From Bradyrhizobium uaiense (lineage in GTDB: Bacteria > Pseudomonadota > Alphaproteobacteria > Rhizobiales > Xanthobacteraceae), in contig NZ_VKHP01000056.1 of the NCBI RefSeq assembly GCF_010811875.1, positions 1 to 40,126 of the forward strand: 40,126 nucleotides of DNA. The letters run 5' to 3'. Shown one piece after another: positions 15,293-23,601 of this stretch (its first letter is position 1; every line of letters begins with the position of its first letter). Both the position numbers and the translations under genes were made by a program. A model generated the notes under the pieces. The model did not search any database, had not been told where the DNA came from, and saw nothing but the letters and a program-made list of their open reading frames with translations.

Positions 15293-17215
15293 TCAAGCCG
15301 GCTCAAACTGCTTCTCCTCGCGCTGAACCGTCATTGGCAAAGTCTCCAGTTCAACGTCGGTCCGGAGCGCCCAGCGGCTGCTTCCGTCGACGCCATCGTC
15401 GAGCTGCGTAAAGCCGAGCTTGCCGTAGTGGTCGCGGACCATCTCATTCCTGTCGGTAGGAAGATAGACGCCCTCCAGGGTCGTGATGCCGGCGGCGCGC
15501 GCCCGCAGCACGATCTCGGCCAGCACGGCTTGCTCGACGCATCGTCCGAGCACGCGGCAGCTCATCAGCCAGCTGTCGATCGTCCAGGTCTCGCGGCTGG
15601 TCGCACGACAGATGATTACGCAGATGATGCCGTTGTCGCCGAACTTGTCGATCAGTCGCGCGTGCAGCGTCATGACACCGTCGTCGCCTTCCAACTGCTC
15701 GACCTGGGATTCAGTGTAGCGTCGCGTCGTCAGGTTGAACTGGTTGCTCTTGTTGATGAGCTGGGTCACGCGGGCGCGCGTTGTCCGGTCGAAGGGACCG
15801 AACACGATGCGCATATCCAGCGACCGCAGATAGGACTTCAGATCGGTCGCCTGACCTTGCAGGCTGAGCCGGCGCGCATTGGCCTGATACATTTCGGCGC
15901 GGGCGCGGTCCTCCTCGGAGAAATTGATGGCCTCGAAGTAGCCGGCAGCGGCCAGCGTGCGGGCGTAGCTGGCGGGATCGGCATCGAGTTCGGGCACCGC
16001 AACCTCCGGAAGCTCCTGCCGGACCAAGCCGCGTTCGACCGGATTGTCATCGAGGAAGACGAAAGAATCGAGGCCGAGAGCGAGCTCCTTGGCGATGGCG
16101 CGGATGTTGGTCGCCTTGTCGTTCCAGTTGGCCTGGAACACCGCGATATGCTCCTCCTTCAACAGCATGTCGGGGTGTTCCTTGAACGGCCGCCGCGCAA
16201 CGCCGTCGGTATTTTTCGAACTCACCGCGAGTACGATGCCGCGCGCCCGTACCGCCAGCGCGAGTTGCTGCACGGCAAGATGTGCCTCGCCTGTAGCATC
16301 GCCCTGGGCGATCTGGATGCCTTCCATGCCGTCGTCGCCGATTACGCCGCCCCAGACGGTGTTGTCGAGATCAAGCACGAGAACGCGACGGCTCTTGCCG
16401 CGAAGTGCGCCGATGATGCGCACGACATGCTCGGCGTAAAGTGGCACCAGAGCATCCGCGAACGGCAATTTTGCGAGATTCCACTGCGCCGGAGAGTGCC
16501 AATCGGCCAGGCCAACGGTCTCGGCGATGCCGGCGACGTCGAGCATCATGTCGGTCGACTGCAGCACGGCTGCGGAGATCTTCTGATTGAAGCGGTCGAC
16601 CAGATTGCGGGCTGTGCCAACCAGAGAGCGGTCGAAGGATCCGAACAGGCTTTCGGGCGGCGCCGCGAGCGTTTGCAGGATGCACAGCGCGCCGCTGTTG
16701 CGCGAAATGCCGGCGCGGATCGAATCAAGCAGTCCGATTGCCGCGTCAACGGCTTCGGTCGCCAGTTGCTCGTTGCCCGGACACGGTTGCAGCGACAGTC
16801 CCCGATGGTCGAGCGCAACGAGAACCGCGTCGGGCCGCGCCTTGTTGAGAAGCGAGTCCGGCTGCAGCGCGTCCTGCAGATACTGATCATAGGCGCCGGT
16901 GACGCATTCCAGCGCGAAACCGTGGCGAGCGGCCGTTGCAACCAGAACGGGAACAATCAGATCGAGCGTTCCATTTCCGATCAGGCCGAGCCGAAACGGC
17001 ACGAGCGGTGCAAGGGAGGCGCCGCCGGATTGCAACGATCGAATCGTCCGCCCGAGCCTGGACAGCTGCGCCTCATCGAGTGCGTAGGTCGCGAGTGCTC
17101 TGATTTTCTTGCCGAGGGCGTCGCCGGAATCGTTTGCGAGTTCCTTGCAGCGGATCGAGAAATCGGATGGAGGTTTTGGAAGCCAGGCGAGTTCTCGATA
17201 CAGCTCTGCGGACAC
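15293..17215 (-). CDS. FkbH-like HAD-IIIC protein (probable glyceryl-ACP synthase)
   Basis: FkbH-class enzymes take 1,3-bisphosphoglycerate, remove phosphate and load the glyceryl group on an ACP. Numbering from the TTG at 17290, an N-terminal SGNH-like domain (about 97-300, LGLIGNGTLD) is followed by a HAD-IIIC domain: motif I DLDNTVWGG (307-315), motif II SSKN (357-360) and FLDDNPVER (412-420). A C-terminal GNAT-like domain (about 480-640) completes the family layout. I prefer the GTG at 17215 as start (640 residues), because AAGGA lies about eight bases upstream and the preceding 25 residues look non-conserved. It is the first gene of the acylation operon, with its ACP four genes along. 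In polyketide clusters relatives feed tetronate or methoxymalonate synthesis, but no polyketide synthase is seen here. Confidence 0.93.
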   Translation of the reverse strand: MSAELYRELAWLPKPPSDFSIRCKELANDSGDALGKKIRALATYALDEAQLSRLGRTIRSLQSGGASLAPLVPFRLGLIGNGTLDLIVPVLVATAARHGFALECVTGAYDQYLQDALQPDSLLNKARPDAVLVALDHRGLSLQPCPGNEQLATEAVDAAIGLLDSIRAGISRNSGALCILQTLAAPPESLFGSFDRSLVGTARNLVDRFNQKISAAVLQSTDMMLDVAGIAETVGLADWHSPAQWNLAKLPFADALVPLYAEHVVRIIGALRGKSRRVLVLDLDNTVWGGVIGDDGMEGIQIAQGDATGEAHLAVQQLALAVRARGIVLAVSSKNTDGVARRPFKEHPDMLLKEEHIAVFQANWNDKATNIRAIAKELALGLDSFVFLDDNPVERGLVRQELPEVAVPELDADPASYARTLAAAGYFEAINFSEEDRARAEMYQANARRLSLQGQATDLKSYLRSLDMRIVFGPFDRTTRARVTQLINKSNQFNLTTRRYTESQVEQLEGDDGVMTLHARLIDKFGDNGIICVIICRATSRETWTIDSWLMSCRVLGRCVEQAVLAEIVLRARAAGITTLEGVYLPTDRNEMVRDHYGKLGFTQLDDGVDGSSRWALRTDVELETLPMTVQREEKQFEPA

Positions 17216-17470
17216 GGCCGTTTCCTTTGTCTTGGCAACAGGATCATTGCCCGACTTGCTTGCGTTTCCCCTCGCTGTTGTTAGCCACAATCTTTATCCA
17301 TAATTCGACAGTTTCATGGCGAGTGAAGACGCGGCCACATATGCGGACGTCAATGACACGATTACGACGCTATCAGGAATGCAACGCATGCGCGTGCTGC
17401 GATAATCTGTTGTCACGCCGCGCAAATACGCAATAGGAACTCGGTTTGGATTGCGCATGAGGAACCCGAA
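17216..17470. promoter_or_regulatory. Divergent promoter region, acylation operon and GT2 gene
   Basis: About 255 bases between the two divergent starts must carry both promoters. CCACATATGCGG (17334-17345) is an 11-of-12 match to the palindrome upstream of the kinase gene (9962-9973). AGGAA at 17460-17464 is the ribosome binding site that fixes the GTG start at 17471. I see no unambiguous -35/-10 pair. Confidence 0.45.
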
Positions 17471-18544
17471 GTGACGAATGAACTCGCCTTGTCGGTCGTA
17501 ATTCCTAATCACAATTACGCCGATTACGTAGGCACCGCGGTCAGGAGCGCGCTCGACATTCGCTGGCCGAACGTCGAGGTGATCGTCGTTGATGATGGAT
17601 CGACGGACAACTCGCTCGAGGTGATCATGGCGTATGCTGACAAGGTCACCGTCATCAGCCAGGCGAACGCTGGCCAGATGCCGTCTTGTGTCAACGGGTT
17701 CCGTCGCTGCACCGGCGACGTCGTGATCTTTCTCGACTCCGACGATGCCCTTCATCCGGACATCATGACCGAAATAGCGGCAGCCTGGTCCGATGCGGCG
17801 AGCAAGTTTCAGTTTCAGATGCGAGTCGTTGACGCCGGGGGAAACCCAACGGGCAGTATCCTGCCGCAGTATTACTCACATCCCACCCCTCAGGACATTC
17901 GCTCCTGGGTTACGACGACCGGCGTCTATCCGACACCTCCGGGATCGGGCAGCGCCTATCCGCGGTCGGTGGTCGAGCGAATCTTCAATTTTGAATCTGA
18001 ATTCATCGATCGTGCGCCCGACAGCTATCTGATCGCGGCAGCTCCTGTGTACGGCGACGTCGTCACGATTCCCAAGCCGCTGGTCGACTATCGCGTTCAT
18101 GGATTAAACCATGGCGCGCATCTTGAACTGGACGACAGCCGATTCGCGCGCGAAGTCGACCTCACGCGTCGGCGTCACAAATTCTTCACGGAAGTGGCGA
18201 GCAGCGCGGGCATGCCGGTGGATGCGGGCGCGCTCAACAGGAATTTGCTGTTCCTTTGCCTGCGTGCAGCGTCGTATTCCCTGCGGCCCGACATCCATCC
18301 TATTGCCGGTGATAGCGCGATGCAGATCGCGTCTGCCACTTTCAAGGCATTGGCATTTCCGCAAGGTTTCTCACAGGCGCAGCGGACGTCGCTGTTCCTA
18401 TGGATGATCCTTGCACTGTTCGGCCCGCGCGGCTTGCGGCGCTCCGTGGTGGGCTGGCGTTATGTCCCGACGGCGCGGCCGCAATGGATGAAGCGAGCGC
18501 TCAGCCTGTTCCGGGTGGTGAAGAAAGCGCCAGCGGCCGCCTAA
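17471..18544 (+). CDS. Family 2 glycosyltransferase
   Basis: A 357-residue GT-A fold enzyme that adds a sugar to the lipid-linked repeat unit at the cytoplasmic membrane. The N-terminal nucleotide-binding strand is LALSVVIPNHNYADYV (5-20), DDGSTD is at 41-46 and the metal-binding DSDD at 89-92. A variable acceptor domain and a C-terminal basic, hydrophobic tail (about 310-350) could rest on the membrane. The GTG start has an AGGAA site eight bases upstream. The gene is divergent from the acylation operon and convergent with the acyltransferase that ends 18 bases beyond its stop. Donor and linkage cannot be predicted. Confidence 0.93.
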   Translation: MTNELALSVVIPNHNYADYVGTAVRSALDIRWPNVEVIVVDDGSTDNSLEVIMAYADKVTVISQANAGQMPSCVNGFRRCTGDVVIFLDSDDALHPDIMTEIAAAWSDAASKFQFQMRVVDAGGNPTGSILPQYYSHPTPQDIRSWVTTTGVYPTPPGSGSAYPRSVVERIFNFESEFIDRAPDSYLIAAAPVYGDVVTIPKPLVDYRVHGLNHGAHLELDDSRFAREVDLTRRRHKFFTEVASSAGMPVDAGALNRNLLFLCLRAASYSLRPDIHPIAGDSAMQIASATFKALAFPQGFSQAQRTSLFLWMILALFGPRGLRRSVVGWRYVPTARPQWMKRALSLFRVVKKAPAAA

Positions 18545-18562
18545 TGCAAAACCGGGCACGAT

Positions 18563-19573
18563 TCACTCGGCCAGATGCGGCTGCCGAAGCCTGGGACGTG
18601 GCTTCAGAAACTCGGCGAACGGGCGCTCGACCAGCCGCCATGCCGCAACGCCGATCAAGGCGGAAAGCGTCAGGCTGGCAACGAAGAATGTCGGTGCATT
18701 GAAATATGCCTTGAATTTCCCGACCGCGGAAATGGTGAGAGTGTGTGTGAGATAGATCGAATATGAGGCATCACCGAGCAGGGCGAGTGCAGGAACAAGC
18801 GGGACGCTCCGGTTCTTTTCGATGATGACGGCCCCAGCCACGACCAGAAACGCAGGAACGCCCCACGCCAGCACGCGCGGTGAGCTGACATTAAGCCAGG
18901 CGGAAACGGCAAACAGCAAGGCACCAGCGACCAGTAGCACGTAGCCCCAGCGTAGCCGCGGCAAGCGATCCTGCTCAAGGGCTCTGCCCAGCAGAATCCC
19001 CGATGGGAACTCGAGCATGATTGGATCGGTGTAAAATGTGATCGCCGGGTTGTCGCCGGTGTAGATGCGGCCGACAAGAATAAGCACGAAGAACGCCATC
19101 GCGAGAAAGACGAGCCGTGTCGTGGTGCTCGTGAGGAAGAGTGCCAGAGCAAACACGGCATAGAAGAACATCTCGCAGTTCAGAGTCCATCCCGGCACCA
19201 CGACCGGCCAGATCTCGCCGTTGCTCGGAGATCGCATTGGAACAAAGAAAAGGGATGCGAGCGTATGTGTGGCGCTGACGATCAGCCGCGGAAACAGCGT
19301 TGGAAGCACGATGGCCGCGGCAACGAAGGACAGCGTCACGAACCAGTACATCGGGACGATCCGGATTAGGCGGTTCACAAAGAACTCTGCCGGCGTCTGC
19401 GGGCGGTACGCGGACACTGCCCACATCACAATTCCGCTGACGACGAAGAATATGTCGACGCCGGCGCTGCCAATGCCAAGCGCCCGGCCGTAGGTGAAGC
19501 CCTGCGCGTGAAAGGCGACGACCCCGAAGGCCGCAAACGCTCTCAAATACTGGATGGAGAGGAGCCTGGGCAA
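18563..19573 (-). CDS. Acyltransferase-3 family membrane protein (EPS O-acylation), copy 1
   Basis: An integral membrane acyltransferase of the OafA/ExoZ class, which O-acylates (often acetylates) surface glycans. About ten membrane helices. The R-x10-H signature at the end of helix 1 is Arg11 to His22 (QYLRAFAAFGVVAFH), followed by GVDIFFVVSG and a late GDASYSIYLTH motif. I prefer the TTG at 19573 (336 residues): GGGAG lies six bases upstream and the protein then starts MPRLLSIQYLR, as family members do. An ATG at 19669 would add 32 polar residues. It is the last gene of a leftward run after the polymerase-like gene. A paralogue is encoded at 26105-27238. There is no fused SGNH domain, so transfer is probably to a lipid-linked or nascent glycan. 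Confidence 0.92.
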   Translation of the reverse strand: MPRLLSIQYLRAFAAFGVVAFHAQGFTYGRALGIGSAGVDIFFVVSGIVMWAVSAYRPQTPAEFFVNRLIRIVPMYWFVTLSFVAAAIVLPTLFPRLIVSATHTLASLFFVPMRSPSNGEIWPVVVPGWTLNCEMFFYAVFALALFLTSTTTRLVFLAMAFFVLILVGRIYTGDNPAITFYTDPIMLEFPSGILLGRALEQDRLPRLRWGYVLLVAGALLFAVSAWLNVSSPRVLAWGVPAFLVVAGAVIIEKNRSVPLVPALALLGDASYSIYLTHTLTISAVGKFKAYFNAPTFFVASLTLSALIGVAAWRLVERPFAEFLKPRPRLRQPHLAE

Positions 19574-19781
19574 CGCGGTCTCCCGAAGCTGATCGCCAGA
19601 AAGGCGTCCCCAATGGATCCGCGCAACATCCTTGCATGCGCGGCCATCGGTCCATCGCGTTTCGGGCATCTGCGGTGCGAAGCACGGCCGCCGGTGCTCA
19701 TGGCGGCCGGTTCTTTGACGAGGCCTCCCATATTCCGACTGACTTCGTTGTTCGTGTGGACGCTATGCGTTGTTTTTGCGA

Positions 19782-19818
19782 CCCGGTTCCACTTGAACCA
19801 GAGCAACGTTCAACCGGG
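19782..19818. terminator. Nested dyad between polymerase-like gene and acyltransferase
   Basis: CCCGGTT (19782-19788) is complementary to AACCGGG (19812-19818), and TTGAAC (19793-19798) to GTTCAA (19808-19813). The right arms overlap by two bases, so the two stems compete or stack. It lies about 70 bases downstream of the leftward polymerase-like gene and could attenuate reading into the acyltransferase. It could also be an operator. No clear U-run is seen. Confidence 0.35.
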
Positions 19819-19886
19819 CGTCGCTCTGCAAGGAACGCGTGAGAGAAAGATCATGCGCAACCTGCGCGGCAGCAAGCTGGGGGAGC

Positions 19887-21170
19887 TTAACCCGCTCGCG
19901 GTCTTGCGCGTTGGGTCGTCGGTCGGCTTGCCGACTGTCCGACCAGTGTCAGCAACCAGACGATAAGCGCGAAGCTCGGCTTGAGCACGACGCCGACGCT
20001 GATCCAGCTGAACATCAGAAAGTTGCAGATCTCGATGCGCAGCCGGCTCGAATACAATCGTTGCGCGAGAATGGCAAAGATCAGGACAAATCCGAGCACG
20101 CCGTACTCATAGATGAGCTTCGCCCAGGTCGGGTCGTTGACCTCATAGTTCATGTGATAGAGCTGAACGTCCCTGAGGTAGCTGCCTGCGCCGTTGCCAA
20201 ACCAGGTGGCGAGGGGACCATTGTCCAGGCTGTGGCCGATCATTTCCATTGGTGCGACGAAGCGCGCGTAAGCGCTGGTATTCGGCGTCTGAAATTCGGA
20301 GAGACGATCGAACCACAGGTCCAGGCCCGGGATGCCGAGACTGTAAAGCAGATACAGCGCCAGGACCAGTCCGGTGAGATAGACGATGAAGAGCGGGATA
20401 CGAAGGAGCGATCTTGGCAGCAAAAACCCCGCGGTGATCGCGAGGAGGCCGGTGCCGGATAGCGAGCAAAGCAGTCCCGCCGCGAGAATGCTCATGATAC
20501 GCAGCCTTGCCCGCGATCCGAACTCGATCAGGAGCGCCAGCGCAACGACGAGCGAAAGATCAGCCGACTCGCGCAGAAAAAAGCCGTTTGGCTTGATGAT
20601 TCCGCCGCCCTCGCGAACGAAAGTGTAGTGTCCGGCACCGCGAATGGCTTCGGGCAGGGTGAAGTAGATGTTGGTCAGTAGCGACGATTTGGTGGCGTTG
20701 ACCAGTACGATCTGTGCGATCGCAATGCAGGCGATGCAGGTCGCTGCTGAAACGTAGGCAGACAGGACATACTCGTGGGCGCCTTCCGGCTTCCCGTTCA
20801 ACCGAATGGCGAACGGCGCATAGAGAACGAAAAGCAGCATCAGCGACGTCCACGACGTCGACGACGTCGCGGTCGCCGTCCCGAAGCAGGCCATCACGAG
20901 CGCGGCGACGAACAGCGCCAGAGACAGGAACCCGATCGACGCGAAGCCGCTGACTAGCAGATAGGCCGTCACGGCGGCATAGCAGATGAGGTCGGTCGAT
21001 GCCGGGAACGTGTTGATGTTGTAAGCGATCTGCGACAGGAACAGAACGGAGATGAGTGACATCCAGACAGCACGCCGGCCCGACCTGCTGAGCTCGGTGC
21101 CCGACGGTGTCAGCTGTGAATGCGCTGCCCCGCCCAGGGGCGCCATCGGAACCTGAATCTCAAGAGTCAT
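19887..21170 (-). CDS. Wzy-type polysaccharide polymerase-like membrane protein
   Basis: A 427-residue protein with about eleven hydrophobic segments starting at residue 33. A long periplasmic loop (about 285-355) contains RLSEFQTPNTSAYARF and WFGNGAGSYL, the glycine-containing element of Wzy/O-antigen-polymerase proteins. Such proteins join repeat units at the periplasmic face. It lies directly downstream (74 bases) of the GT4 gene in a leftward run GT25, GT4, polymerase, acyltransferase. This position among glycosyltransferases makes it the better candidate for the true EPS polymerase than the protein at 3261-4670. Sequence conservation in this family is low, so the assignment rests mainly on topology, loop motif and context. 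Confidence 0.85.
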   Translation of the reverse strand: MTLEIQVPMAPLGGAAHSQLTPSGTELSRSGRRAVWMSLISVLFLSQIAYNINTFPASTDLICYAAVTAYLLVSGFASIGFLSLALFVAALVMACFGTATATSSTSWTSLMLLFVLYAPFAIRLNGKPEGAHEYVLSAYVSAATCIACIAIAQIVLVNATKSSLLTNIYFTLPEAIRGAGHYTFVREGGGIIKPNGFFLRESADLSLVVALALLIEFGSRARLRIMSILAAGLLCSLSGTGLLAITAGFLLPRSLLRIPLFIVYLTGLVLALYLLYSLGIPGLDLWFDRLSEFQTPNTSAYARFVAPMEMIGHSLDNGPLATWFGNGAGSYLRDVQLYHMNYEVNDPTWAKLIYEYGVLGFVLIFAILAQRLYSSRLRIEICNFLMFSWISVGVVLKPSFALIVWLLTLVGQSASRPTTQRARPRAG

Positions 21171-21244
21171 AGCGACGTTTGCCCGAGTGGATAGGTCACG
21201 CTAGCACAATCCGGCAACTTGTATCGATCGATGCACAGTTCCGG

Positions 21245-22435
21245 TCATGGCGCCGCGCCAGCCCTCTGGACCAGGATATCGTGCAGGCGCCTGGTTCCCT
21301 GCTCGAGCCCGAAGCGATTCGACATCAGTTCGAACAGTTTGGTCTGGTTCCGGTTGAGGCCAGCCAGGTCGTCGATTCCGTCCACGATGGTCTTTGCTAG
21401 GTCGTCCATGGTGTCGGCGAGATACATTGCCGATTGCTCATCGGCCGTGGTGCCGTCGACCGCCGCGCGAAGTCCGAAGATGGGAAGCCGTGCGAAGGCG
21501 TAGTCCAAGAGTTTCAATTTGAACCCTCCGCCAAGCGTCTCCGCAACAAGTCCTGCGCGCGATCTCGCAAGGACGTTCGCGAGATCGGCCACCGGACCAT
21601 GGAACACCAGGTGCGGAAGTTCATGGGCATAACGCGCCTTGATGTCCTCAGGAACGTTTCCGACCACATCCAGGGTGACGTTTTGGCGCTTCAGAGCCGG
21701 CAGCAGCGTGCCGATGATGTGCTCGAGATTGCGCTGTTTTGCGACCCATTCGAACGAGCCGAGCAGCAGGATGGACTTCGGCCGGGTTGACTCGATGCGA
21801 TCGCTCGGCGCGGCCGCTCCGAGATAGATCGGCGGGACCACGAACGTGGTTTTGCCGGGCTGCGCGAAATAGGCGGCGTCGGCGTCGGTGATGCAGAGAA
21901 TGCTGTCGGCGGCGTCGACGATGCGTTGCTCCAGCCGCCGGTACTTTTCAGCATCCCAGCGCATGATCGCGCGGCGCAGCGGGTTGGTGAAGTCATTGGC
22001 GATCGCGGGCCTGATCTTGCCCTCGGCGTTATGCGCCAGATAGCAGATCAGGGCTTGCTTGCGTTGCTTCATGACCATCGGTAGCAACGCGCCTGATCGC
22101 GCGTGATCGAGCACGATCCAGTCCCAGCGCTGGTTCAGCAGCTCGGCGAGCGTCGTCGCGATCGAAGGTGGTGCGAGGCAATAGGCGTCTCTCGGCAATG
22201 ACATCAGCAGGCTCAGGACTTCGTGCCGTCGCGGCCACGGTGCCTCGGGAAAAGCCGTGCGTGGCAAGCGGAGCAGGCGGTCCTCGACCGGCGCGTCCTC
22301 GCGCCGGCAGCCGACCACCGTCACCTCGGTCTGTCCGGTTCTCGACAGCGCCGTGAGTATCCCCGCGGAATAAAGCGCGTCGCCGCTGAAGAGCGGCGAA
22401 GGGATGCGGCCGACGATCCAAAGAATCTTCTTCAT
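21245..22435 (-). CDS. Glycosyltransferase of the GT-B fold (GT4-like)
   Basis: A 396-residue cytoplasmic glycosyltransferase. I start it at the ATG at 22435 (MKKILWIVGRIPSPLFSGDAL), the usual N-terminus with the GT-B acceptor-side glycine loop; the frame extends seven residues further without support. The C-terminal Rossmann half has SILLLGSFEWVAKQRN (about 228-243) and the donor-binding region AETLGGGFKLKLLDYAFARLPI is present at about 300-325. The usual E-x7-E motif of GT4 is only partly kept (one Glu before the GGGFK loop). It lies 71 bases after the GT25 gene and 74 before the polymerase-like gene, in one leftward unit. Confidence 0.9.
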   Translation of the reverse strand: MKKILWIVGRIPSPLFSGDALYSAGILTALSRTGQTEVTVVGCRREDAPVEDRLLRLPRTAFPEAPWPRRHEVLSLLMSLPRDAYCLAPPSIATTLAELLNQRWDWIVLDHARSGALLPMVMKQRKQALICYLAHNAEGKIRPAIANDFTNPLRRAIMRWDAEKYRRLEQRIVDAADSILCITDADAAYFAQPGKTTFVVPPIYLGAAAPSDRIESTRPKSILLLGSFEWVAKQRNLEHIIGTLLPALKRQNVTLDVVGNVPEDIKARYAHELPHLVFHGPVADLANVLARSRAGLVAETLGGGFKLKLLDYAFARLPIFGLRAAVDGTTADEQSAMYLADTMDDLAKTIVDGIDDLAGLNRNQTKLFELMSNRFGLEQGTRRLHDILVQRAGAAP

Positions 22436-22506
22436 CGCTCGATCTCGAATGAACACTCGGAACGGAGTGCCGATGCCCGCCGAAAGCGCGCATCGGCTAC
22501 TCGCGA

Positions 22507-23304
22507 TCAGGCGACAGAGGGAGAGTTCGCGCCGAGCAGTCGCCGCTTGATCAACCGTCTTGCGACATAGGCGATTCGCTTCGCGCCGCGACCAACGGAG
22601 GCAACCTCCCGGCGAAGCCGCTCCGCGGGCTGCAGCGGGGGCGCATCGAGATTCCGCAACTCGATGCTGCTGTCGTAGTCCGCTTGACTGACGAGAAACG
22701 GTTGAGTCTCGGCAAAATCAATTCCGTGCCGATCGTAATAGACCAGCTTGTGGTCCAATGGCCGGTCGGCGACCGACAGCGCTTTGATGAGCTCGATTGC
22801 GCCCTTTCGGGTGACGGCATAGGCGGCAGATCCGAGCGCGGGCTTCAGGGGGACGACGAGCTGAGCTGCTTCACCCCTGATGAGCGAAACGCCCGATTTG
22901 GACGTGTGCGCATAGTGAATGCCTTCGAACTTCACGATATCGCTCGTCATCAGGAAGCGCCGCAGGTCATACCTGTAGAATTGCGGAAAACGTACGTCGA
23001 AGGCGGCGTCGTCCTCGAAGATGATCGCGACCGGCAGGTTCTTGCGCACGATGCGCTTCAGCGCGGCGATGTGCGAGAGGTAGCAGCCGATTTCACCCGC
23101 CTTCATCGCGCGATCGGCCGGCGCAAAGCGGAAGTCGCGACGGATCACTCGGCGAATGAGCGTCGTGCGGTTCTTGGCATCGATCGCGGGGATTCGTTCA
23201 AAGGGGACCCCGAGCCGCGTCAGCGCACCCGAGATGTCCTGCCATCGTGCGACGTCGCGATCAAGGTTGATCACGAAGGCCGGTATGTTTGCGTCGGTTC
23301 CCAC
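22507..23304 (-). CDS. Glycosyltransferase family 25 (LPS-type)
   Basis: A 265-residue protein with the family 25 landmarks: an INLDRDVARW start (12-21), GEIGCYLSH at 70-78 and the metal-binding EDDA at 97-100. Family members include galactosyltransferases of LPS and EPS outer chains. The C-terminal 40 residues are very basic (RLRREVASVGRG, RRLIKRRLL), consistent with contact with anionic membrane lipids. It begins with GTG after a GAGAGGA stretch that is rather close, so the precise start has some doubt. It is first in the leftward run with the GT4, polymerase-like and acyltransferase genes, and divergent from the GH16 gene at 23602. Confidence 0.92.
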   Translation of the reverse strand: MGTDANIPAFVINLDRDVARWQDISGALTRLGVPFERIPAIDAKNRTTLIRRVIRRDFRFAPADRAMKAGEIGCYLSHIAALKRIVRKNLPVAIIFEDDAAFDVRFPQFYRYDLRRFLMTSDIVKFEGIHYAHTSKSGVSLIRGEAAQLVVPLKPALGSAAYAVTRKGAIELIKALSVADRPLDHKLVYYDRHGIDFAETQPFLVSQADYDSSIELRNLDAPPLQPAERLRREVASVGRGAKRIAYVARRLIKRRLLGANSPSVA

Positions 23305-23601
23305 GATCCTCTCACGTTTGATTTACCGCTGGCGCGACGCGCACGATACTGCCGCAAATTTCGTCATCCTCCGGACACAAATTCGGCAGCGCGACCACAT
23401 CATCGACAAGCTTGATATGTTTTATCCCGGGCGACGTCTTCATCCAACTCGTCAATGTGAATGATCAACCGTTGGTAACGCCTGGAGTACACGGCTAACC
23501 TGTCTTACCGATGCTGGGCTGTCAACTTGACCGCTGCGCGTCGATGGCGGCGGAAGTCTTGTCATCGAAATCTCATTACGATCAGCCAGAAGGCTCGCTG
23601 A
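23305..23601. promoter_or_regulatory. Divergent region between GT25 and GH16 genes
   Basis: About 300 bases between divergent starts. CTGCCG (from about 23349) and CGGCAG (near 23382) flank an AT-richer stretch and could be part of a loose inverted repeat. AGAAGG nine bases before the ATG at 23602 is the ribosome binding site for the GH16 gene. No clear promoter boxes. Confidence 0.35.

Noticed and set aside
15293..17215. FkbH protein as part of a polyketide pathway (methoxymalonyl-ACP)
   Set aside because: No polyketide synthase, hydroxyacyl-ACP dehydrogenase or matching O-methyltransferase is in the operon. The FkbM methyltransferase is in a different operon among glycosyltransferases.
15233..17284. 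Plus-strand 683-residue open frame
   Set aside because: It is antisense to the FkbH-like gene, which has full family motifs. The composition is of the shadow type produced by GC-biased third positions.
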